Below, piece after piece: positions 15,843-24,622 of a stretch of 64,000 nucleotides of DNA (the stretch's first letter is position 1; each line of letters starts with the position of its first letter). The stretch is from Mycolicibacterium wolinskyi (GTDB lineage Bacteria; Actinomycetota; Actinomycetes; Mycobacteriales; Mycobacteriaceae): NCBI RefSeq assembly GCF_002101965.1, contig NZ_LQQA01000005.1, positions 248,001 to 312,000 on the forward strand, in the 5' to 3' direction. Under the pieces are notes generated by a model that did not search any database, was not told the origin of the DNA, and saw only the letters and a list, made by a program, of their open reading frames with translations. A program made the position numbers and the translations under genes.

Positions 15843-18188
15843 ATGGCACTCGCATCACCGGTCATCAGTCAGCCGATTTCGGATTGGTCACAGCGACTGC
15901 ATGTGACAGGGGCCTTGCCAGGCGCGACCGTATTCATACGGGCGGTCGGCCCGGATCCCAGAGACATTGCTCAATCTCCTCCAGTCGGTGGCGGATCGGA
16001 CTGGATCGAGTTTCTGCCGGGGATCGCGCTGCACCCGGGAGACCTGCTTCAAGCGCGACAAGAGTTGGGTGCTGACGGCAGCGACTGGACACCTCAAGCG
16101 TCGAGTTACCTGGTCAACCAAAGCGAGATTGACCCGGCAAAGCTGATGGCCATCACCTTGAACACCTACCCGTGGGAGTGTGGCGAGCATCTTCTGTTCA
16201 CCGGCGCTGAGCCCGGCGCGAGGGTTGAGGTGCTTCTCGGCGGAATCCCGATTGGTTCGGCCGAAGCTCCCCTTGGTTGGGCCCGGGTGGCATCGACAGA
16301 CAAGCTGACGACCCCAGGACCTCTCCAGTTCCGACAAACAACTCCGATTGGACCGGGTCCAACAACCACCCTCGAGGTCAAATCCCTGCCGCTGCAACGC
16401 GGCGCACCGTTGCCGCCGCCGCAACTGGACCGGCCCCTACGCGGTTGTGAAGACCGGATATCACTCAAAGGCATCTATGACGGGTCGACAGTGGCCCTGG
16501 ATCTGAGTACCGGGCAGAACTATTCGGTTGGCGCTGATGTCGCCAACCCAACGATCGTCCTGCCTGAGCCTCTCCACTGGGACAGTCAGAATCCGCCGGC
16601 TGTCACACTCACTCAGACAATGCCAGCGTGCGAGCGATACGGCCTGCCGACAACAGCCAACGTCGGCCCACCGGAGGCCGGCGCTCCAACGGTGTACGGG
16701 CTTTGCAAAGGCAATCCGAAGATCACGGTCGCTGGGCTCAACGATCGAGGTCTTGTCACCGTCCGGGTCTTTTTGAATGGGGCTGAGTTTCGGACGTTCA
16801 CTACTCTGGGGGAATCGGTGCATTCCTGCGATGTCGAGCCACCGCTGGATGTCGGCAGTGTGTATGCGATTCAGGAGATCTGTGGTCAGTCCAGTCCGCA
16901 GTCGGCGGCGGTAACGATTAACGAGCACCCGGCCGTGACCTTGACTCCGCGGTTGATCGGCCCCCTGTATTCGTGCGCTCGTTCAGTGAAGGTGGCCGAT
17001 GTCCACGTCGGTGCCGAGGTCCGCCTGTTCATACGCTCTGTCAGCACCGGCTGGACCAATGAGGTGAAGCGCCAAACCTTCCTCGCTTCCGTGGGGAACA
17101 TCGACGTCGATCCCGTGCTCAAGCAGGATGATGAAGTTTGGGTGCAGGCCGTCGGCTGCGGCAGCGCCCCCGAGAGCCCCCACGAAAAAGTGAAGGCCCA
17201 CCCACCGATTGATGCACCGAAGTTCCCCGAGCCAGTCGAAAACGAATCGACGTCAGTCCTGATTGAAGGCGCGATCCCCACGGCCGACGTCTATATCTAT
17301 GTGGCCTTGACTCGGGACGCAGTTGCCTGGGAGCTCGCCGGCGCCAAGAAGTCTGCAGACGGCGGGATCGAGCACGTTGCTCTCAACCGGATGCTCAAGA
17401 CTGGGCAACTAGTCGCCGCGGCGCAGTACTTTTGCGAAGTCGACAGCGGGCGAGGACAACCAGTGGAGGTCGTCAAGCAACGGCCCCTACCGCCCAAGCT
17501 GCTCACCCCCGCGGACGGAGCCAAGAATGTCCCGACAAACACGACGTTCACATGGAGTGACCCTGGCGCACAAACTGAACGGAAGGCCGACACGTTCGAC
17601 ATCGCGGTGTCCCAGGGCTCAAGCCAAGTGGCCGCGGCCACCTGGCTTGCCTCGACGACTTACACGATCGCAGCAGGGAAGCTGACAGTCGGGCAATCGG
17701 CACACTGGAGCGTGCAAGGACGTAACTCGACTGGGGTCGGCGGGCAGTCGCATGCAACCTTCACCACACTCGCTCCGAAACCCATTCTTTCCGACTTCGA
17801 CCAGGACAAACTGAAGCTCAAGGGGTCAAATTTCCCGCCCTCTACAGTGTTCAAGCTGAAATTCCAGTACGTCGTAGAGCAGGACCTTTTCTGGACTGAA
17901 GTGCGAATCAGCACTGACGACCGCAAAGGCGATGTTGCAGGCAAATGGATGTCGGACGCTGCAGGCAACTTCGACGCCACCGTCGACCTGTATGCGCTCA
18001 CACCAGTACTCGTCTGCCCCATCAACGATTCCTCCACCACGGGCGGCACTCACAACTCGGCCATCATCAAAGGCCCCGTCCAAGGAGAAAAGGTGATCCT
18101 GCGCGCGGAGTACTACACGTTCGGGCTTGGCTGGATCTCAAGCGACCCGCTCACATTTCATTGGAACAAGAAAACCATGGGGGCTTGA
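15843..18188 (+). CDS. Large multi-domain beta protein of unknown function
   Basis: A 781-residue protein beginning MALASPVISQPI behind GGGGGAGCACCGAG. It has no signal peptide and no transmembrane segment. It appears to be built of repeated beta-sandwich-like modules of about 80-90 residues, each with Pro-rich starts and GA--V-V patterns (TGALPGATVFIRAVG; FTGAEPGARVEVLLGG; IEGAIPTADVYIYVAL). Near residue 555 a fibronectin-III-like module starts (LLTPADGAKNVPTNTTFTWS) and ends in a typical THATFTTL-like strand. Such tandem sandwich proteins often bind carbohydrates or other surfaces. It is followed after 26 bases by a polytopic membrane protein, a probable partner. Export could be by a signal-less route, but nothing shows it. 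Confidence 0.6.
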   Translation: MALASPVISQPISDWSQRLHVTGALPGATVFIRAVGPDPRDIAQSPPVGGGSDWIEFLPGIALHPGDLLQARQELGADGSDWTPQASSYLVNQSEIDPAKLMAITLNTYPWECGEHLLFTGAEPGARVEVLLGGIPIGSAEAPLGWARVASTDKLTTPGPLQFRQTTPIGPGPTTTLEVKSLPLQRGAPLPPPQLDRPLRGCEDRISLKGIYDGSTVALDLSTGQNYSVGADVANPTIVLPEPLHWDSQNPPAVTLTQTMPACERYGLPTTANVGPPEAGAPTVYGLCKGNPKITVAGLNDRGLVTVRVFLNGAEFRTFTTLGESVHSCDVEPPLDVGSVYAIQEICGQSSPQSAAVTINEHPAVTLTPRLIGPLYSCARSVKVADVHVGAEVRLFIRSVSTGWTNEVKRQTFLASVGNIDVDPVLKQDDEVWVQAVGCGSAPESPHEKVKAHPPIDAPKFPEPVENESTSVLIEGAIPTADVYIYVALTRDAVAWELAGAKKSADGGIEHVALNRMLKTGQLVAAAQYFCEVDSGRGQPVEVVKQRPLPPKLLTPADGAKNVPTNTTFTWSDPGAQTERKADTFDIAVSQGSSQVAAATWLASTTYTIAAGKLTVGQSAHWSVQGRNSTGVGGQSHATFTTLAPKPILSDFDQDKLKLKGSNFPPSTVFKLKFQYVVEQDLFWTEVRISTDDRKGDVAGKWMSDAAGNFDATVDLYALTPVLVCPINDSSTTGGTHNSAIIKGPVQGEKVILRAEYYTFGLGWISSDPLTFHWNKKTMGA

Positions 18189-18214
18189 CCGCTCTTCTGC
18201 CGAGAAGGGGCGAC

Positions 18215-19159
18215 GTGGCAGCGTGCGTATCTGAGTCGACGGCGTGGTGGAGCATCATTACCTCCTCAGCGTCGAACTCACAGTTGGCGGGTGTGTTAGC
18301 TGGCTTCATGGTGACTGTGATCGCCGTACTAGCTATTCGGGATCACCGACTGGATACGCACACCATGGCTCTTTTCTCCGCAGGTGCCCTCACGCTCGGC
18401 TTGGACAGCTACCTATTCAGCGCAATCACCGGCGCATCGCCACCGGCCGACAACGCGTTGGACAGCTACTTATTCAGCGCAATCACCGGAGCGCCGCCAC
18501 CAGGCGACGATGCCTGCAAAGTAGTTTGGGCGCAGGGAATGGCGGCCAGCGGAATGCTCGCTGTCGGTGGGTCCGTGTTCGTGTGCGGCCTTGGATGGAT
18601 ACTGGTCAACCACGTCAACCAGAAAGGCGTTAAAGCGACAGAACGCCGCAAATACCTCATCACCTTGGCTGGATTTCTCACCGCTGCGATCATCACCACG
18701 ACAACGGTTCTGCTTGCAGCCACGACAATCGACTACCTGAGGTTCGTGTTCGGGAACGACTACACCATACTGATGTTCGGCATCGCCCTGTTCGTCGTAG
18801 CTGTGTCATCGGCAGAAATCTGTCGCCGAACACGGGCGATGCGGGCCATGTCACCCAAGGAAGAGATCCCAACCTCTTTGGGCGCTCTCCCCGCCGTCAC
18901 CTACACCATCACCACGGTCGCAATCGGCGCGACGGTGTTCTGCGGCTTGCTGGCCGTCGGCGCCCTTGCAGACGGGCTGGGAGTTCGATTGCTAGCAGTT
19001 ACAGCAGGATTCTTCGGGCCCTGCACCATATCAGTCCTGCTCGCGTTCTCGGTCGCCAAGCCGTCCCCTCAAGACCCTTTGAAGCAGAAGCCATTTCCAA
19101 ACACGGTTGCATTCCTCGTGGTGCTTGGGTTAGTTCTTCGTCGGTTGATCAAAGTGTGA
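18215..19159 (+). CDS. Polytopic membrane protein with internal tandem duplication
   Basis: A 314-residue protein started at a GTG behind GAAGGGGCGAC. Seven or so hydrophobic segments (first VLAGFMVTVIAVLAI, last TISVLLAFSV) predict an integral membrane protein. Residues about 63-100 contain an exact in-frame tandem duplication of 19 codons (LDSYLFSAITGA twice), located at 18401-18514. It lies directly downstream of the 781-residue beta protein and probably forms an operon with it. No transporter signature was recognised. Confidence 0.65.
   Translation: MAACVSESTAWWSIITSSASNSQLAGVLAGFMVTVIAVLAIRDHRLDTHTMALFSAGALTLGLDSYLFSAITGASPPADNALDSYLFSAITGAPPPGDDACKVVWAQGMAASGMLAVGGSVFVCGLGWILVNHVNQKGVKATERRKYLITLAGFLTAAIITTTTVLLAATTIDYLRFVFGNDYTILMFGIALFVVAVSSAEICRRTRAMRAMSPKEEIPTSLGALPAVTYTITTVAIGATVFCGLLAVGALADGLGVRLLAVTAGFFGPCTISVLLAFSVAKPSPQDPLKQKPFPNTVAFLVVLGLVLRRLIKV
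18401..18514 (+). repeat. 57-bp tandem duplication inside a membrane-protein gene
   Basis: Two copies at 18401-18457 and 18458-18514, differing at a handful of positions, both encoding LDSYLFSAITGA followed by a PP-D stretch. The length is a multiple of three, so the frame is kept. The low divergence points to a fairly recent slippage duplication. Confidence 0.85.
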
Positions 19160-19362
19160 TGTGGCGCCAGATATGAGCTGCAGGGCTTGCGCCGCTGTCG
19201 AATTGGACCACGCAACCGACACGGCAAAACCCCGTGCCCGCCCCGCGGGACGGCCTAAACGGTTCAGCCACTTGAGATCTGATCTGGCTGGCGCAGCCAT
19301 GAGGGCGGTGTCAATCACCTCCCCGTGCGAATGCGACAGGAGGCTCCTGGCCCGCGAGTAGC

Positions 19363-19599
19363 TCAGAGTTCACGGACCGGGGCCGGCCCTTGTGGGTCAC
19401 ACAGTTCGGTGACTGCCGGGGCCGCCACAGTCTTCCCGCATGGACACATCCACGTTTGATGTCCGCCGTGCGCGGTACATGGCCGGTAGAACACAGACAT
19501 CTGGCCCGGAACGAGCTCGTGTCCGGCCGGGCATTGCTTCGGCGCCCAGACCATCCACTTCCCGGTCGTCGTGCGGACCAGCTCGCCGACTCTAGGCAT
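19363..19599 (-). CDS. Small zinc-binding-type protein, 78 residues
   Basis: It begins MPRVGELVRTTTGKWMVW. It contains four well-spaced cysteines with histidines (PKQCPAGHEL, YRPCTAHGGHQ, WMCPCGKTV), a pattern like a zinc ribbon. Compact proteins of this type recur on actinobacterial plasmids and phages without known function. The gene stands alone on the minus strand between a plus-strand membrane protein and another minus-strand gene. Confidence 0.6.
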   Translation of the reverse strand: MPRVGELVRTTTGKWMVWAPKQCPAGHELVPGQMSVFYRPCTAHGGHQTWMCPCGKTVAAPAVTELCDPQGPAPVREL

Positions 19600-19713
19600 G
19601 TTCGCAGTCTAGAACGGTGACGCTCCCGTTCCTTTGCGGAACGCAACGGCTCTGTCTGGTTCAGGCTTCCGCGTTGCGTGCCCCCAAACACTCCGATGCG
19701 GCGCCTGCGGAGT

Positions 19714-20433
19714 TCAGGTGGGGTTCTCCTGTTTCGCCGCGACCCGGAATAGTTGGTCACCGTTTAGGTCGTCGGTCGAACCCGGAAAATCGGGTCCGCA
19801 CAGTGACGGGAGCGCCCGGTGCAGAGTGTGTTGCGTTTCCCACACGATCTGGCGCACGGAGGCGCTGGCCAGATTCCCGGTAACTGTCACCCCGTTGATC
19901 TGGAATCCGTGGTTGTCGCGGGTCAGCGCGTCGTAGTCCGCATCTAAGTCGGGGTCGACGTGGATCCCGTCTGTGTTCGCCATCTCGTATACGACGAATT
20001 CCCGGGTACGAAACTGTCGGTTCGTCGGAAATATCGCGGCGTCCTTAGACCACCATTCACTGAACGGCGCCAAAGGAGGTTGCTTGTCGCGGTATCCCCC
20101 GTCCAGCGGGGCCACGATCGCGCCGCTCTGCAGACCGGCGAAAATCTTGATGCGGGTGATCCCGTAGCCATAACCAGCGACAGCGTCGGCCGGCAGCCGA
20201 TCGCATGTATCCGTGAATGCGAGTTGGTCGAGTGGCGTCACTCGGTCGATGAGCCGGTCGGCGAGAAGCACACGCAGGATTGCGGCCATGATGACGACCT
20301 GGTCGTCGTCGCCAGCGTCGTACTCGCTCGCAGCCTTCGACAGCAGGCGGAAACGCCGGGCCAGCGCTTCGTTGAACTGCACGGCGTCTCGTGAGACGAA
20401 CGGCGCCCCCTGCCGCTTGGAGTGCCTACTCAT
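19714..20433 (-). CDS. Unknown protein, 239 residues
   Basis: It begins MSRHSKRQGAPFVSRDAVQF. The frame continues upstream but without codon-like structure, and the divergent gene at 20537 needs promoter space there. A basic N-terminus is followed by a helical region (to about residue 90) and then a beta-rich region. The C-terminal half shows no catalytic motif I can name. The role is unknown; it is transcribed away from the small gene at 20537. Confidence 0.5.
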   Translation of the reverse strand: MSRHSKRQGAPFVSRDAVQFNEALARRFRLLSKAASEYDAGDDDQVVIMAAILRVLLADRLIDRVTPLDQLAFTDTCDRLPADAVAGYGYGITRIKIFAGLQSGAIVAPLDGGYRDKQPPLAPFSEWWSKDAAIFPTNRQFRTREFVVYEMANTDGIHVDPDLDADYDALTRDNHGFQINGVTVTGNLASASVRQIVWETQHTLHRALPSLCGPDFPGSTDDLNGDQLFRVAAKQENPT

Positions 20434-20536
20434 GGTCGACAAGGCTACGTCGCTGACCAGGCGTGTTAGCAGGTATTTCGGTCTGCGCTTTCGCGCTCGA
20501 ATGGGCCGTGCACCCGCTTCTGCAAGGGTCGAGAGC

Positions 20537-20845
20537 ATGAACACACTGGTGGCCGAGGCGCATGAACTACTCAACGATTTGGCGGCGGGGCAGAAACGTC
20601 CGCTTGAACGCGATCAGTCCGCGGGTGCAAGGCGGGAACGCGACTGCAAGGTCGCTCGGATCACCGCTGCCCTGCGGGCCGCGGGAATGAGCCAGAAGGC
20701 CGATGCGGTCGCGATGTATCACGACCAGGTCGATCGGTACGTCGACGGTCAGCAGGCGGTCGACCCGACGCAGATGGGGTCGGCAATGCGTGATCCCGGC
20801 GTGTGGCTGACCCGTATCTACGATCACGCGCGGCGGGCCAAGTAG
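20537..20845 (+). CDS. Small helical protein, 102 residues
   Basis: It begins MNTLVAEAHELLNDLAAGQK. Helical throughout, with a basic middle (ARRERDCKVARITAALRAAG) and C-terminus. Cytosolic with no recognised family. It is divergent from the 239-residue gene. A GC-rich inverted repeat follows its stop. Confidence 0.45.
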   Translation: MNTLVAEAHELLNDLAAGQKRPLERDQSAGARRERDCKVARITAALRAAGMSQKADAVAMYHDQVDRYVDGQQAVDPTQMGSAMRDPGVWLTRIYDHARRAK

Positions 20846-20854
20846 CCGACCGGG

Positions 20855-20888
20855 GGCGCCTGGCGCTTAGCCAGGGAGAACAGGCGCC
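20855..20888 (+). terminator. Inverted repeat after the 102-residue gene
   Basis: GGCGCCTG and CAGGCGCC form a perfect 8-bp stem around an 18-base loop just behind the stop at 20845. There is no T-tract, as is common for mycobacterial terminators. Directly beyond it a 16-bp perfect palindrome (CGGGACATATGTCCCG, 20900-20915) could be a protein-binding site. Confidence 0.45.
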
Positions 20889-20938
20889 TCCAAGCATCGC
20901 GGGACATATGTCCCGAAAGACCGGACTGTGCCATGACG

Positions 20939-21148
20939 GTGGTGGGCTCCGTTGGGCTATCTGTAGAGACCGCTGTCGTACATCTCATTGTGGCTGTCGT
21001 TGCCCGTCTCGTTGCAACCTGATCGCAGCGCCGGACCGTGGTGTGACGGCGTTAAACGCCACGGTCACCCTATGTTTTTCACCACGCATCGCCCCCGGCG
21101 CCAAAGGGATTGCTCGTGCAGTTCATGGCGTTGTTCGTTGTGGCCCAA
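20939..21148 (+). repeat. 7+2 element C (12-bp-unit array)
   Basis: Units start at 20939, 20951, 20963, 20975, 20987, 20999 and 21011 (for example GTGGTGGGCTCC, GTTGGGCTATCT, GTTGCCCGTCTC). A 102-base spacer has TTTTT at its position 53, and the paired units lie at 21125 and 21137 (ATGGCGTTGTTC, GTTGTGGCCCAA). It lies immediately left of the RES/Xre toxin-antitoxin pair. Confidence 0.9.
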
Positions 21149-21250
21149 TCGCCATACCAGTGCGGCTTCGCACCCCCCCGGTGGCACTACAGCCTCGACA
21201 CTCTGCTCTAACGCGAATAGTATGATGTTAATAGTCGTTAGGAGGGTGTC

Positions 21251-21835
21251 ATGCAGGCGAATCCCGATCTGGAGCAACTACTCCACGACCGCTTCGACAT
21301 CACCACCACTGAGTTCGTCGCCGCCTTGAAGGTCCTGCCCGCCCTGCGGCCATGGGCCGCGGCCCTCACCGAGGACGAAGCCAGACTCCTCGACGACGCT
21401 GACTTCCCTGAAGACCGCGACGCCTACCTCGCCGCTGGCACCGAAATCGCTGGCCACACAGCACACCTCGCAGTTACCGCTTTCACAGCCGACGAGGTCG
21501 CCAAAGGCCTCGGTGTCAGCGACTCCCGCGTGCGGCAGAAGCGTCTCGCCGGCGAGCTTTGGGCCATCCCGGACGGCCAGAGCTGGGTCTTCCCGGCACT
21601 GCAATTCGAAATCAACGCCGACGGCGGCCCCACCCGGCAAGTCCGAGGGCTCGACCAAGTCATCAAGGCCCTGCCCGAAGGTCTGCATCCCGTCGCCATC
21701 GCAGGATTTCTACGCACCCCCCAACCCGACCTCGTCCACGACCGGCCGATGACCCCCGTGGAGTGGCTGCGTGCGGGCGGAGACGTCGACCAAGCAGTCG
21801 CCGCGGCCGTGGCCACCGACTGGTACACCACGTGA
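21251..21835 (+). CDS. Xre-type antitoxin of RES/Xre module
   Basis: A 194-residue protein behind TTAGGAGGGTGTC. It has a helical N-terminus, an HTH near residues 78-100 (TADEVAKGLGVSDSRVRQKR), and a C-terminal half matching the antitoxin toxin-binding region (QVIKALPEGLHPVAIAGFLR, then PVEWLRAGGD). MbcA-type antitoxins neutralise RES toxins by blocking the active site and repress their own promoter. The stop overlaps the toxin start (GTGA), the usual coupled arrangement with the antitoxin first. An AT-rich promoter (AATAGTATGATGTTAATAG) lies just upstream and is a likely autoregulation target. Confidence 0.85.
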   Translation: MQANPDLEQLLHDRFDITTTEFVAALKVLPALRPWAAALTEDEARLLDDADFPEDRDAYLAAGTEIAGHTAHLAVTAFTADEVAKGLGVSDSRVRQKRLAGELWAIPDGQSWVFPALQFEINADGGPTRQVRGLDQVIKALPEGLHPVAIAGFLRTPQPDLVHDRPMTPVEWLRAGGDVDQAVAAAVATDWYTT

Positions 21836-22476
21836 GCACACGGCTTCCCGGCCCGCCACCCCTGGCAGAACTGCGCACGATCGGCATCCGAGACCCCGAA
21901 TACCGCACCGTATCGACCGACGAGTTGTGGTGGCGCGTGCACCGCACCACCGGGGATCACGTGCTGGCGTGGAATGCCTTCCGGGAACACGGCCCACACT
22001 TGCGATTCGATCCCCATCCACCCCCGGCACGAGACCACCCCGGGGTCGGCATCTGGTACGGCGCATCCGGACCCACACCGGCCTTAGCAGAAGCCTTTCA
22101 AGCCACCCGCACCATCGACCGCTTCCGCGGCAACCCGTACTTGACTGGCCTCCGATTCACCCGCAACCTCCAACTCCTCGACCTAGCCACCGACAGCACC
22201 GGAGCATGGCCCACCCGGGCCGGCGCCACCTACGCACTATCGACAGGCCCACACGCCACTACCCAACGCTGGGCCCGCCGCATCACCGAAGCCTTCCCCC
22301 ACCTCGACGGCGTGCGCTACAACAGCCGCTTCGCCGGCCAACCCTGCATCGCCTTATTCGCCCCCTCCACAACCGCCATGCCCACCCGGCCCGCAATGTC
22401 GCTGCCCCTCACCCACCCCGGCCTGGCCCGGCGGATCGCCAGTGCAGCTCAACGACTCGGCTACCTCGTGATCTGA
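21832..22476 (+). CDS. RES-domain toxin (NAD+ degrading)
   Basis: A 214-residue protein started at a GTG overlapping the antitoxin stop. It has RES-family features: WWRVH with its arginine (about residue 26), GIWYGA with its tyrosine (about 65), an AEAF glutamate (about 76) and a C-terminal GVRYNSRF segment followed by ALFAPS. RES toxins such as MbcT consume NAD+ and arrest or kill the cell when antitoxin is lost, which stabilises plasmids. The pair is tightly framed by 12-bp-unit elements C and D, the latter starting 8 bases after this stop. Confidence 0.85.
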   Translation: MSTRLPGPPPLAELRTIGIRDPEYRTVSTDELWWRVHRTTGDHVLAWNAFREHGPHLRFDPHPPPARDHPGVGIWYGASGPTPALAEAFQATRTIDRFRGNPYLTGLRFTRNLQLLDLATDSTGAWPTRAGATYALSTGPHATTQRWARRITEAFPHLDGVRYNSRFAGQPCIALFAPSTTAMPTRPAMSLPLTHPGLARRIASAAQRLGYLVI

Positions 22477-22483
22477 CGTCAGC

Positions 22484-22692
22484 GTGGCGGTGCATGTTGC
22501 ACCTTCCGTAGGGACTTCCGTCGGGCATGCCGTTGTGCTTGTTGTTTTCCTATTCGTTGTGCCTGAATGCCCGCCAGGCCATCGTCTGCACCCGTTAAAA
22601 CACAGTGGTCAATAGCTCTTTTCCGAATGCCCCATCGCTTGACGCCATGCCGATTGACCGCACAGTTCGTGGTGGGGTTCGTTGTGCCCGAA
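22484..22692 (+). repeat. 7+2 element D (12-bp-unit array)
   Basis: Units start at 22484, 22496, 22508, 22520, 22532, 22544 and 22556 (for example GTGGCGGTGCAT, GTTGCACCTTCC, GTAGGGACTTCC). A 101-base spacer has TTTT at its position 52, and the paired units lie at 22669 and 22681 (GTGGTGGGGTTC, GTTGTGCCCGAA). It lies between the convergent ends of the RES gene and the nucleotidyltransferase gene, so it cannot be a promoter of either. Confidence 0.9.
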
Positions 22693-22744
22693 TCACCACA
22701 ATGACTCGACCATCAAGTGCTCTGGCCTAGTGCAGCGGCGCTCG

Positions 22745-23485
22745 TCATCGCGGCGCCGCGACATACCGTTGCAGCAGAGCGCGCACTCGCGCAGAAATCT
22801 CTCGCGGCGGACTGGCGATCATCCGCCCCGCCGCTCGGGCGGCGTCCTTGCGCTCGCCGATCTTTGTGGCAGAGGGATCGTTCATCCGCCACGGCGATGC
22901 GCGGTACTCCGGTTGGGCGGCAACGATCTCCAGCAGTGTTGCGATGTCCTGTACGTCGCGGCTGGAGTGCCGCACTGTCCATGCCAGCATCTTCATCACG
23001 AAGGCGGCCTCGACGTCGGGAACGGGGACGTCGAAGTCCAGATGTGTGCCATCAGTCAGCTGCGCTGTGACCGTCAACAGGATCGGCGGCGAAGCCAGCG
23101 CCAGACGCAGCCCCGGTGCCCCATCGAAGGCCCGTTTGCCGAAGATCCGCTTGCCCGCTTTGGCCTCGGTGGGCACTAACAGGTCGACCGCTCGCTCACC
23201 GAGTTCGTATCGGTTTCCGCTGGTGTCTGTGTAGCCCAGGGCGGTGAGTTGGTCATGGAATTCGCCGGCGATCGCGACCTGCTCCTCGATGCCGGTATCG
23301 GCATCGGATGTGACTCGTGGCATACCCGGGACGTCGTAGATATGGCGCAGTAGCCGGACCATGTGGCCACCGATCACTCGGTAGTTCAGGCCGCCGGCCA
23401 CGCTGGCGACGTCCTTGAGCGCGCGCATCCCGTTGTCGTCGGCCAGGGCGGTGCTGGCCAGGACGATAGATAGTTCAGCGGTCAC
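22745..23485 (-). CDS. Nucleotidyltransferase-like protein, AbiEii/DUF1814 type
   Basis: A 246-residue protein starting at a GTG/ATG overlapping the upstream stop by 4 bases. The N-terminal part carries NYRVIGGHMVRLL, the G-G-hydrophobic-hydrophobic motif of minimal nucleotidyltransferases, followed by TSDADTGI with the two metal-binding aspartates. The middle has VDLLVP, and the C-terminus is helical (AFVMKMLAWTVRHSSRDVQD). The D-x-D spacing and following helix fit AbiEii-like or MNT-type enzymes that transfer nucleotides to RNA or protein. The gene pair with a DNA-binding partner upstream has toxin-antitoxin layout. Confidence 0.7.
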   Translation of the reverse strand: MTAELSIVLASTALADDNGMRALKDVASVAGGLNYRVIGGHMVRLLRHIYDVPGMPRVTSDADTGIEEQVAIAGEFHDQLTALGYTDTSGNRYELGERAVDLLVPTEAKAGKRIFGKRAFDGAPGLRLALASPPILLTVTAQLTDGTHLDFDVPVPDVEAAFVMKMLAWTVRHSSRDVQDIATLLEIVAAQPEYRASPWRMNDPSATKIGERKDAARAAGRMIASPPREISARVRALLQRYVAAPR

Positions 23486-24441
23486 CGGGTTGCGATCCAG
23501 TCACCGAGCCGTTGGGGGGCGCCGTCGCCGACGTCGGCGCCTGCACTCATGTCCTGCAAGACCACAACCGGGTCTGCGGTGAGGATGCCGGGATCCTGCA
23601 CATCGGCGACTTGATTCCACCACGCCGCGGTGGTCCACACAGTGGGATCGGCGGGGACGCGCACGGTCAAGGTTGCTTCCTCGGCGGTGGCTTGCACCAG
23701 ACCCAAGTCGGTGAGGTCGATCAGTTCCTCGGCATAGATCAGGCCGTGTGATGGCACGCGCCATGGCGCTAGGGCGTCGGCGGCTACTTCGCCGCTGACC
23801 AGTACCCGGATGGTCAGCTCTGCGCCGAGCCGACTGGCGCTGCGGACCTGTTCTGGCACGGGGTCCATGCCGTACCAGTAGGTTTCGACTATCCCGTCGT
23901 CGGCCGGCGCCGAGGCGAGCGCGGTGAGGAGTTTCCGACGTGCGTGCTGGTGCATAGGAGTTTCCGGTAACGGATTCTTCTCCACCATCTTGGATATCGC
24001 CTGCTGGCTCACGGCGAGGGCCGGTGCGAGGTCGTTCTGGCGCAGGCGCTCGCGGGTGAGCACGCATACCCGTTCGGCTGCGCGGCGCCGCCAGTTGCGC
24101 TCGCCCGCGGCGTGGTGTGGGCGTGCGATCACTGGGGCGTGGTAGGTCCTTCCGGACAGCACCAGTTCGCCGGTGCTGGCGATGCTGAGGTCCACATCAG
24201 GATCTGCCAGGAGAGCCGAGCGCGCCTTCGGCGTTATGGATTCGCAGGCGACGATGACCCTGCGGCCGGGGCGGCGATTGGCGCGAGCCAACACGGCCGT
24301 CGGCGATGTGACGTGTTTGGCAAGGATGATTTCGGCGGTGACTGCGCGATCGCCCTGGCGGTAGGTGATGCTGTGGGCGTCGCCAGTGAGCACCGGGATT
24401 CCCGCTTCGACCAGACGCGCCGGTACCGACATAGACTGCAT
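23482..24441 (-). CDS. HTH protein paired with nucleotidyltransferase (antitoxin/regulator candidate)
   Basis: A 319-residue protein starting at an ATG. An HTH lies in the middle (NDLAPALAVSQQAISKMVEK, about residues 137-156), an Xre-like turn. The N-terminal 100 residues (IILAKHVTSPTAVLARANRR) resemble a nuclease-like beta/alpha fold, but no motif is certain. The 4-base overlap with the nucleotidyltransferase gene shows coupling. An inverted repeat (TCAAACAACC / GGTTGTTTGA, 24468-24509) in the divergent promoter region would suit autoregulation. Role as antitoxin inferred from pairing. Confidence 0.6.
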   Translation of the reverse strand: MQSMSVPARLVEAGIPVLTGDAHSITYRQGDRAVTAEIILAKHVTSPTAVLARANRRPGRRVIVACESITPKARSALLADPDVDLSIASTGELVLSGRTYHAPVIARPHHAAGERNWRRRAAERVCVLTRERLRQNDLAPALAVSQQAISKMVEKNPLPETPMHQHARRKLLTALASAPADDGIVETYWYGMDPVPEQVRSASRLGAELTIRVLVSGEVAADALAPWRVPSHGLIYAEELIDLTDLGLVQATAEEATLTVRVPADPTVWTTAAWWNQVADVQDPGILTADPVVVLQDMSAGADVGDGAPQRLGDWIATR

Positions 24442-24467
24442 TCCATTACCTTAGTGGCAGAGAAAAA

Positions 24468-24509
24468 TCAAACAACCGCATTCCAGAAAACGCGCCTATG
24501 GTTGTTTGA
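24468..24509. promoter_or_regulatory. Inverted-repeat operator between divergent genes
   Basis: TCAAACAACC (24468-24477) and its exact inverse GGTTGTTTGA (24500-24509) are separated by 22 bases. The site lies 27 bases upstream of the leftward HTH gene and within 115 bases of the ligase start, so it could control both. Confidence 0.55.
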
Positions 24510-24622
24510 CGAAACTGCCGAAACGGCGTAAAGGTATTGCCCCCGTCTTATCGCGCACCCCGGCCGCAGTCACCGATTCAACCAGGCGCGATAGCACTGT
24601 TGTTCGCGCGTACCGTCGATAG

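Noticed and set aside
19161..19361. 66-residue gene after the membrane protein
   Set aside because: A frame with a few cysteines, but no ribosome-binding site, Arg/Pro-rich composition typical of chance frames, and no coupling with neighbours.
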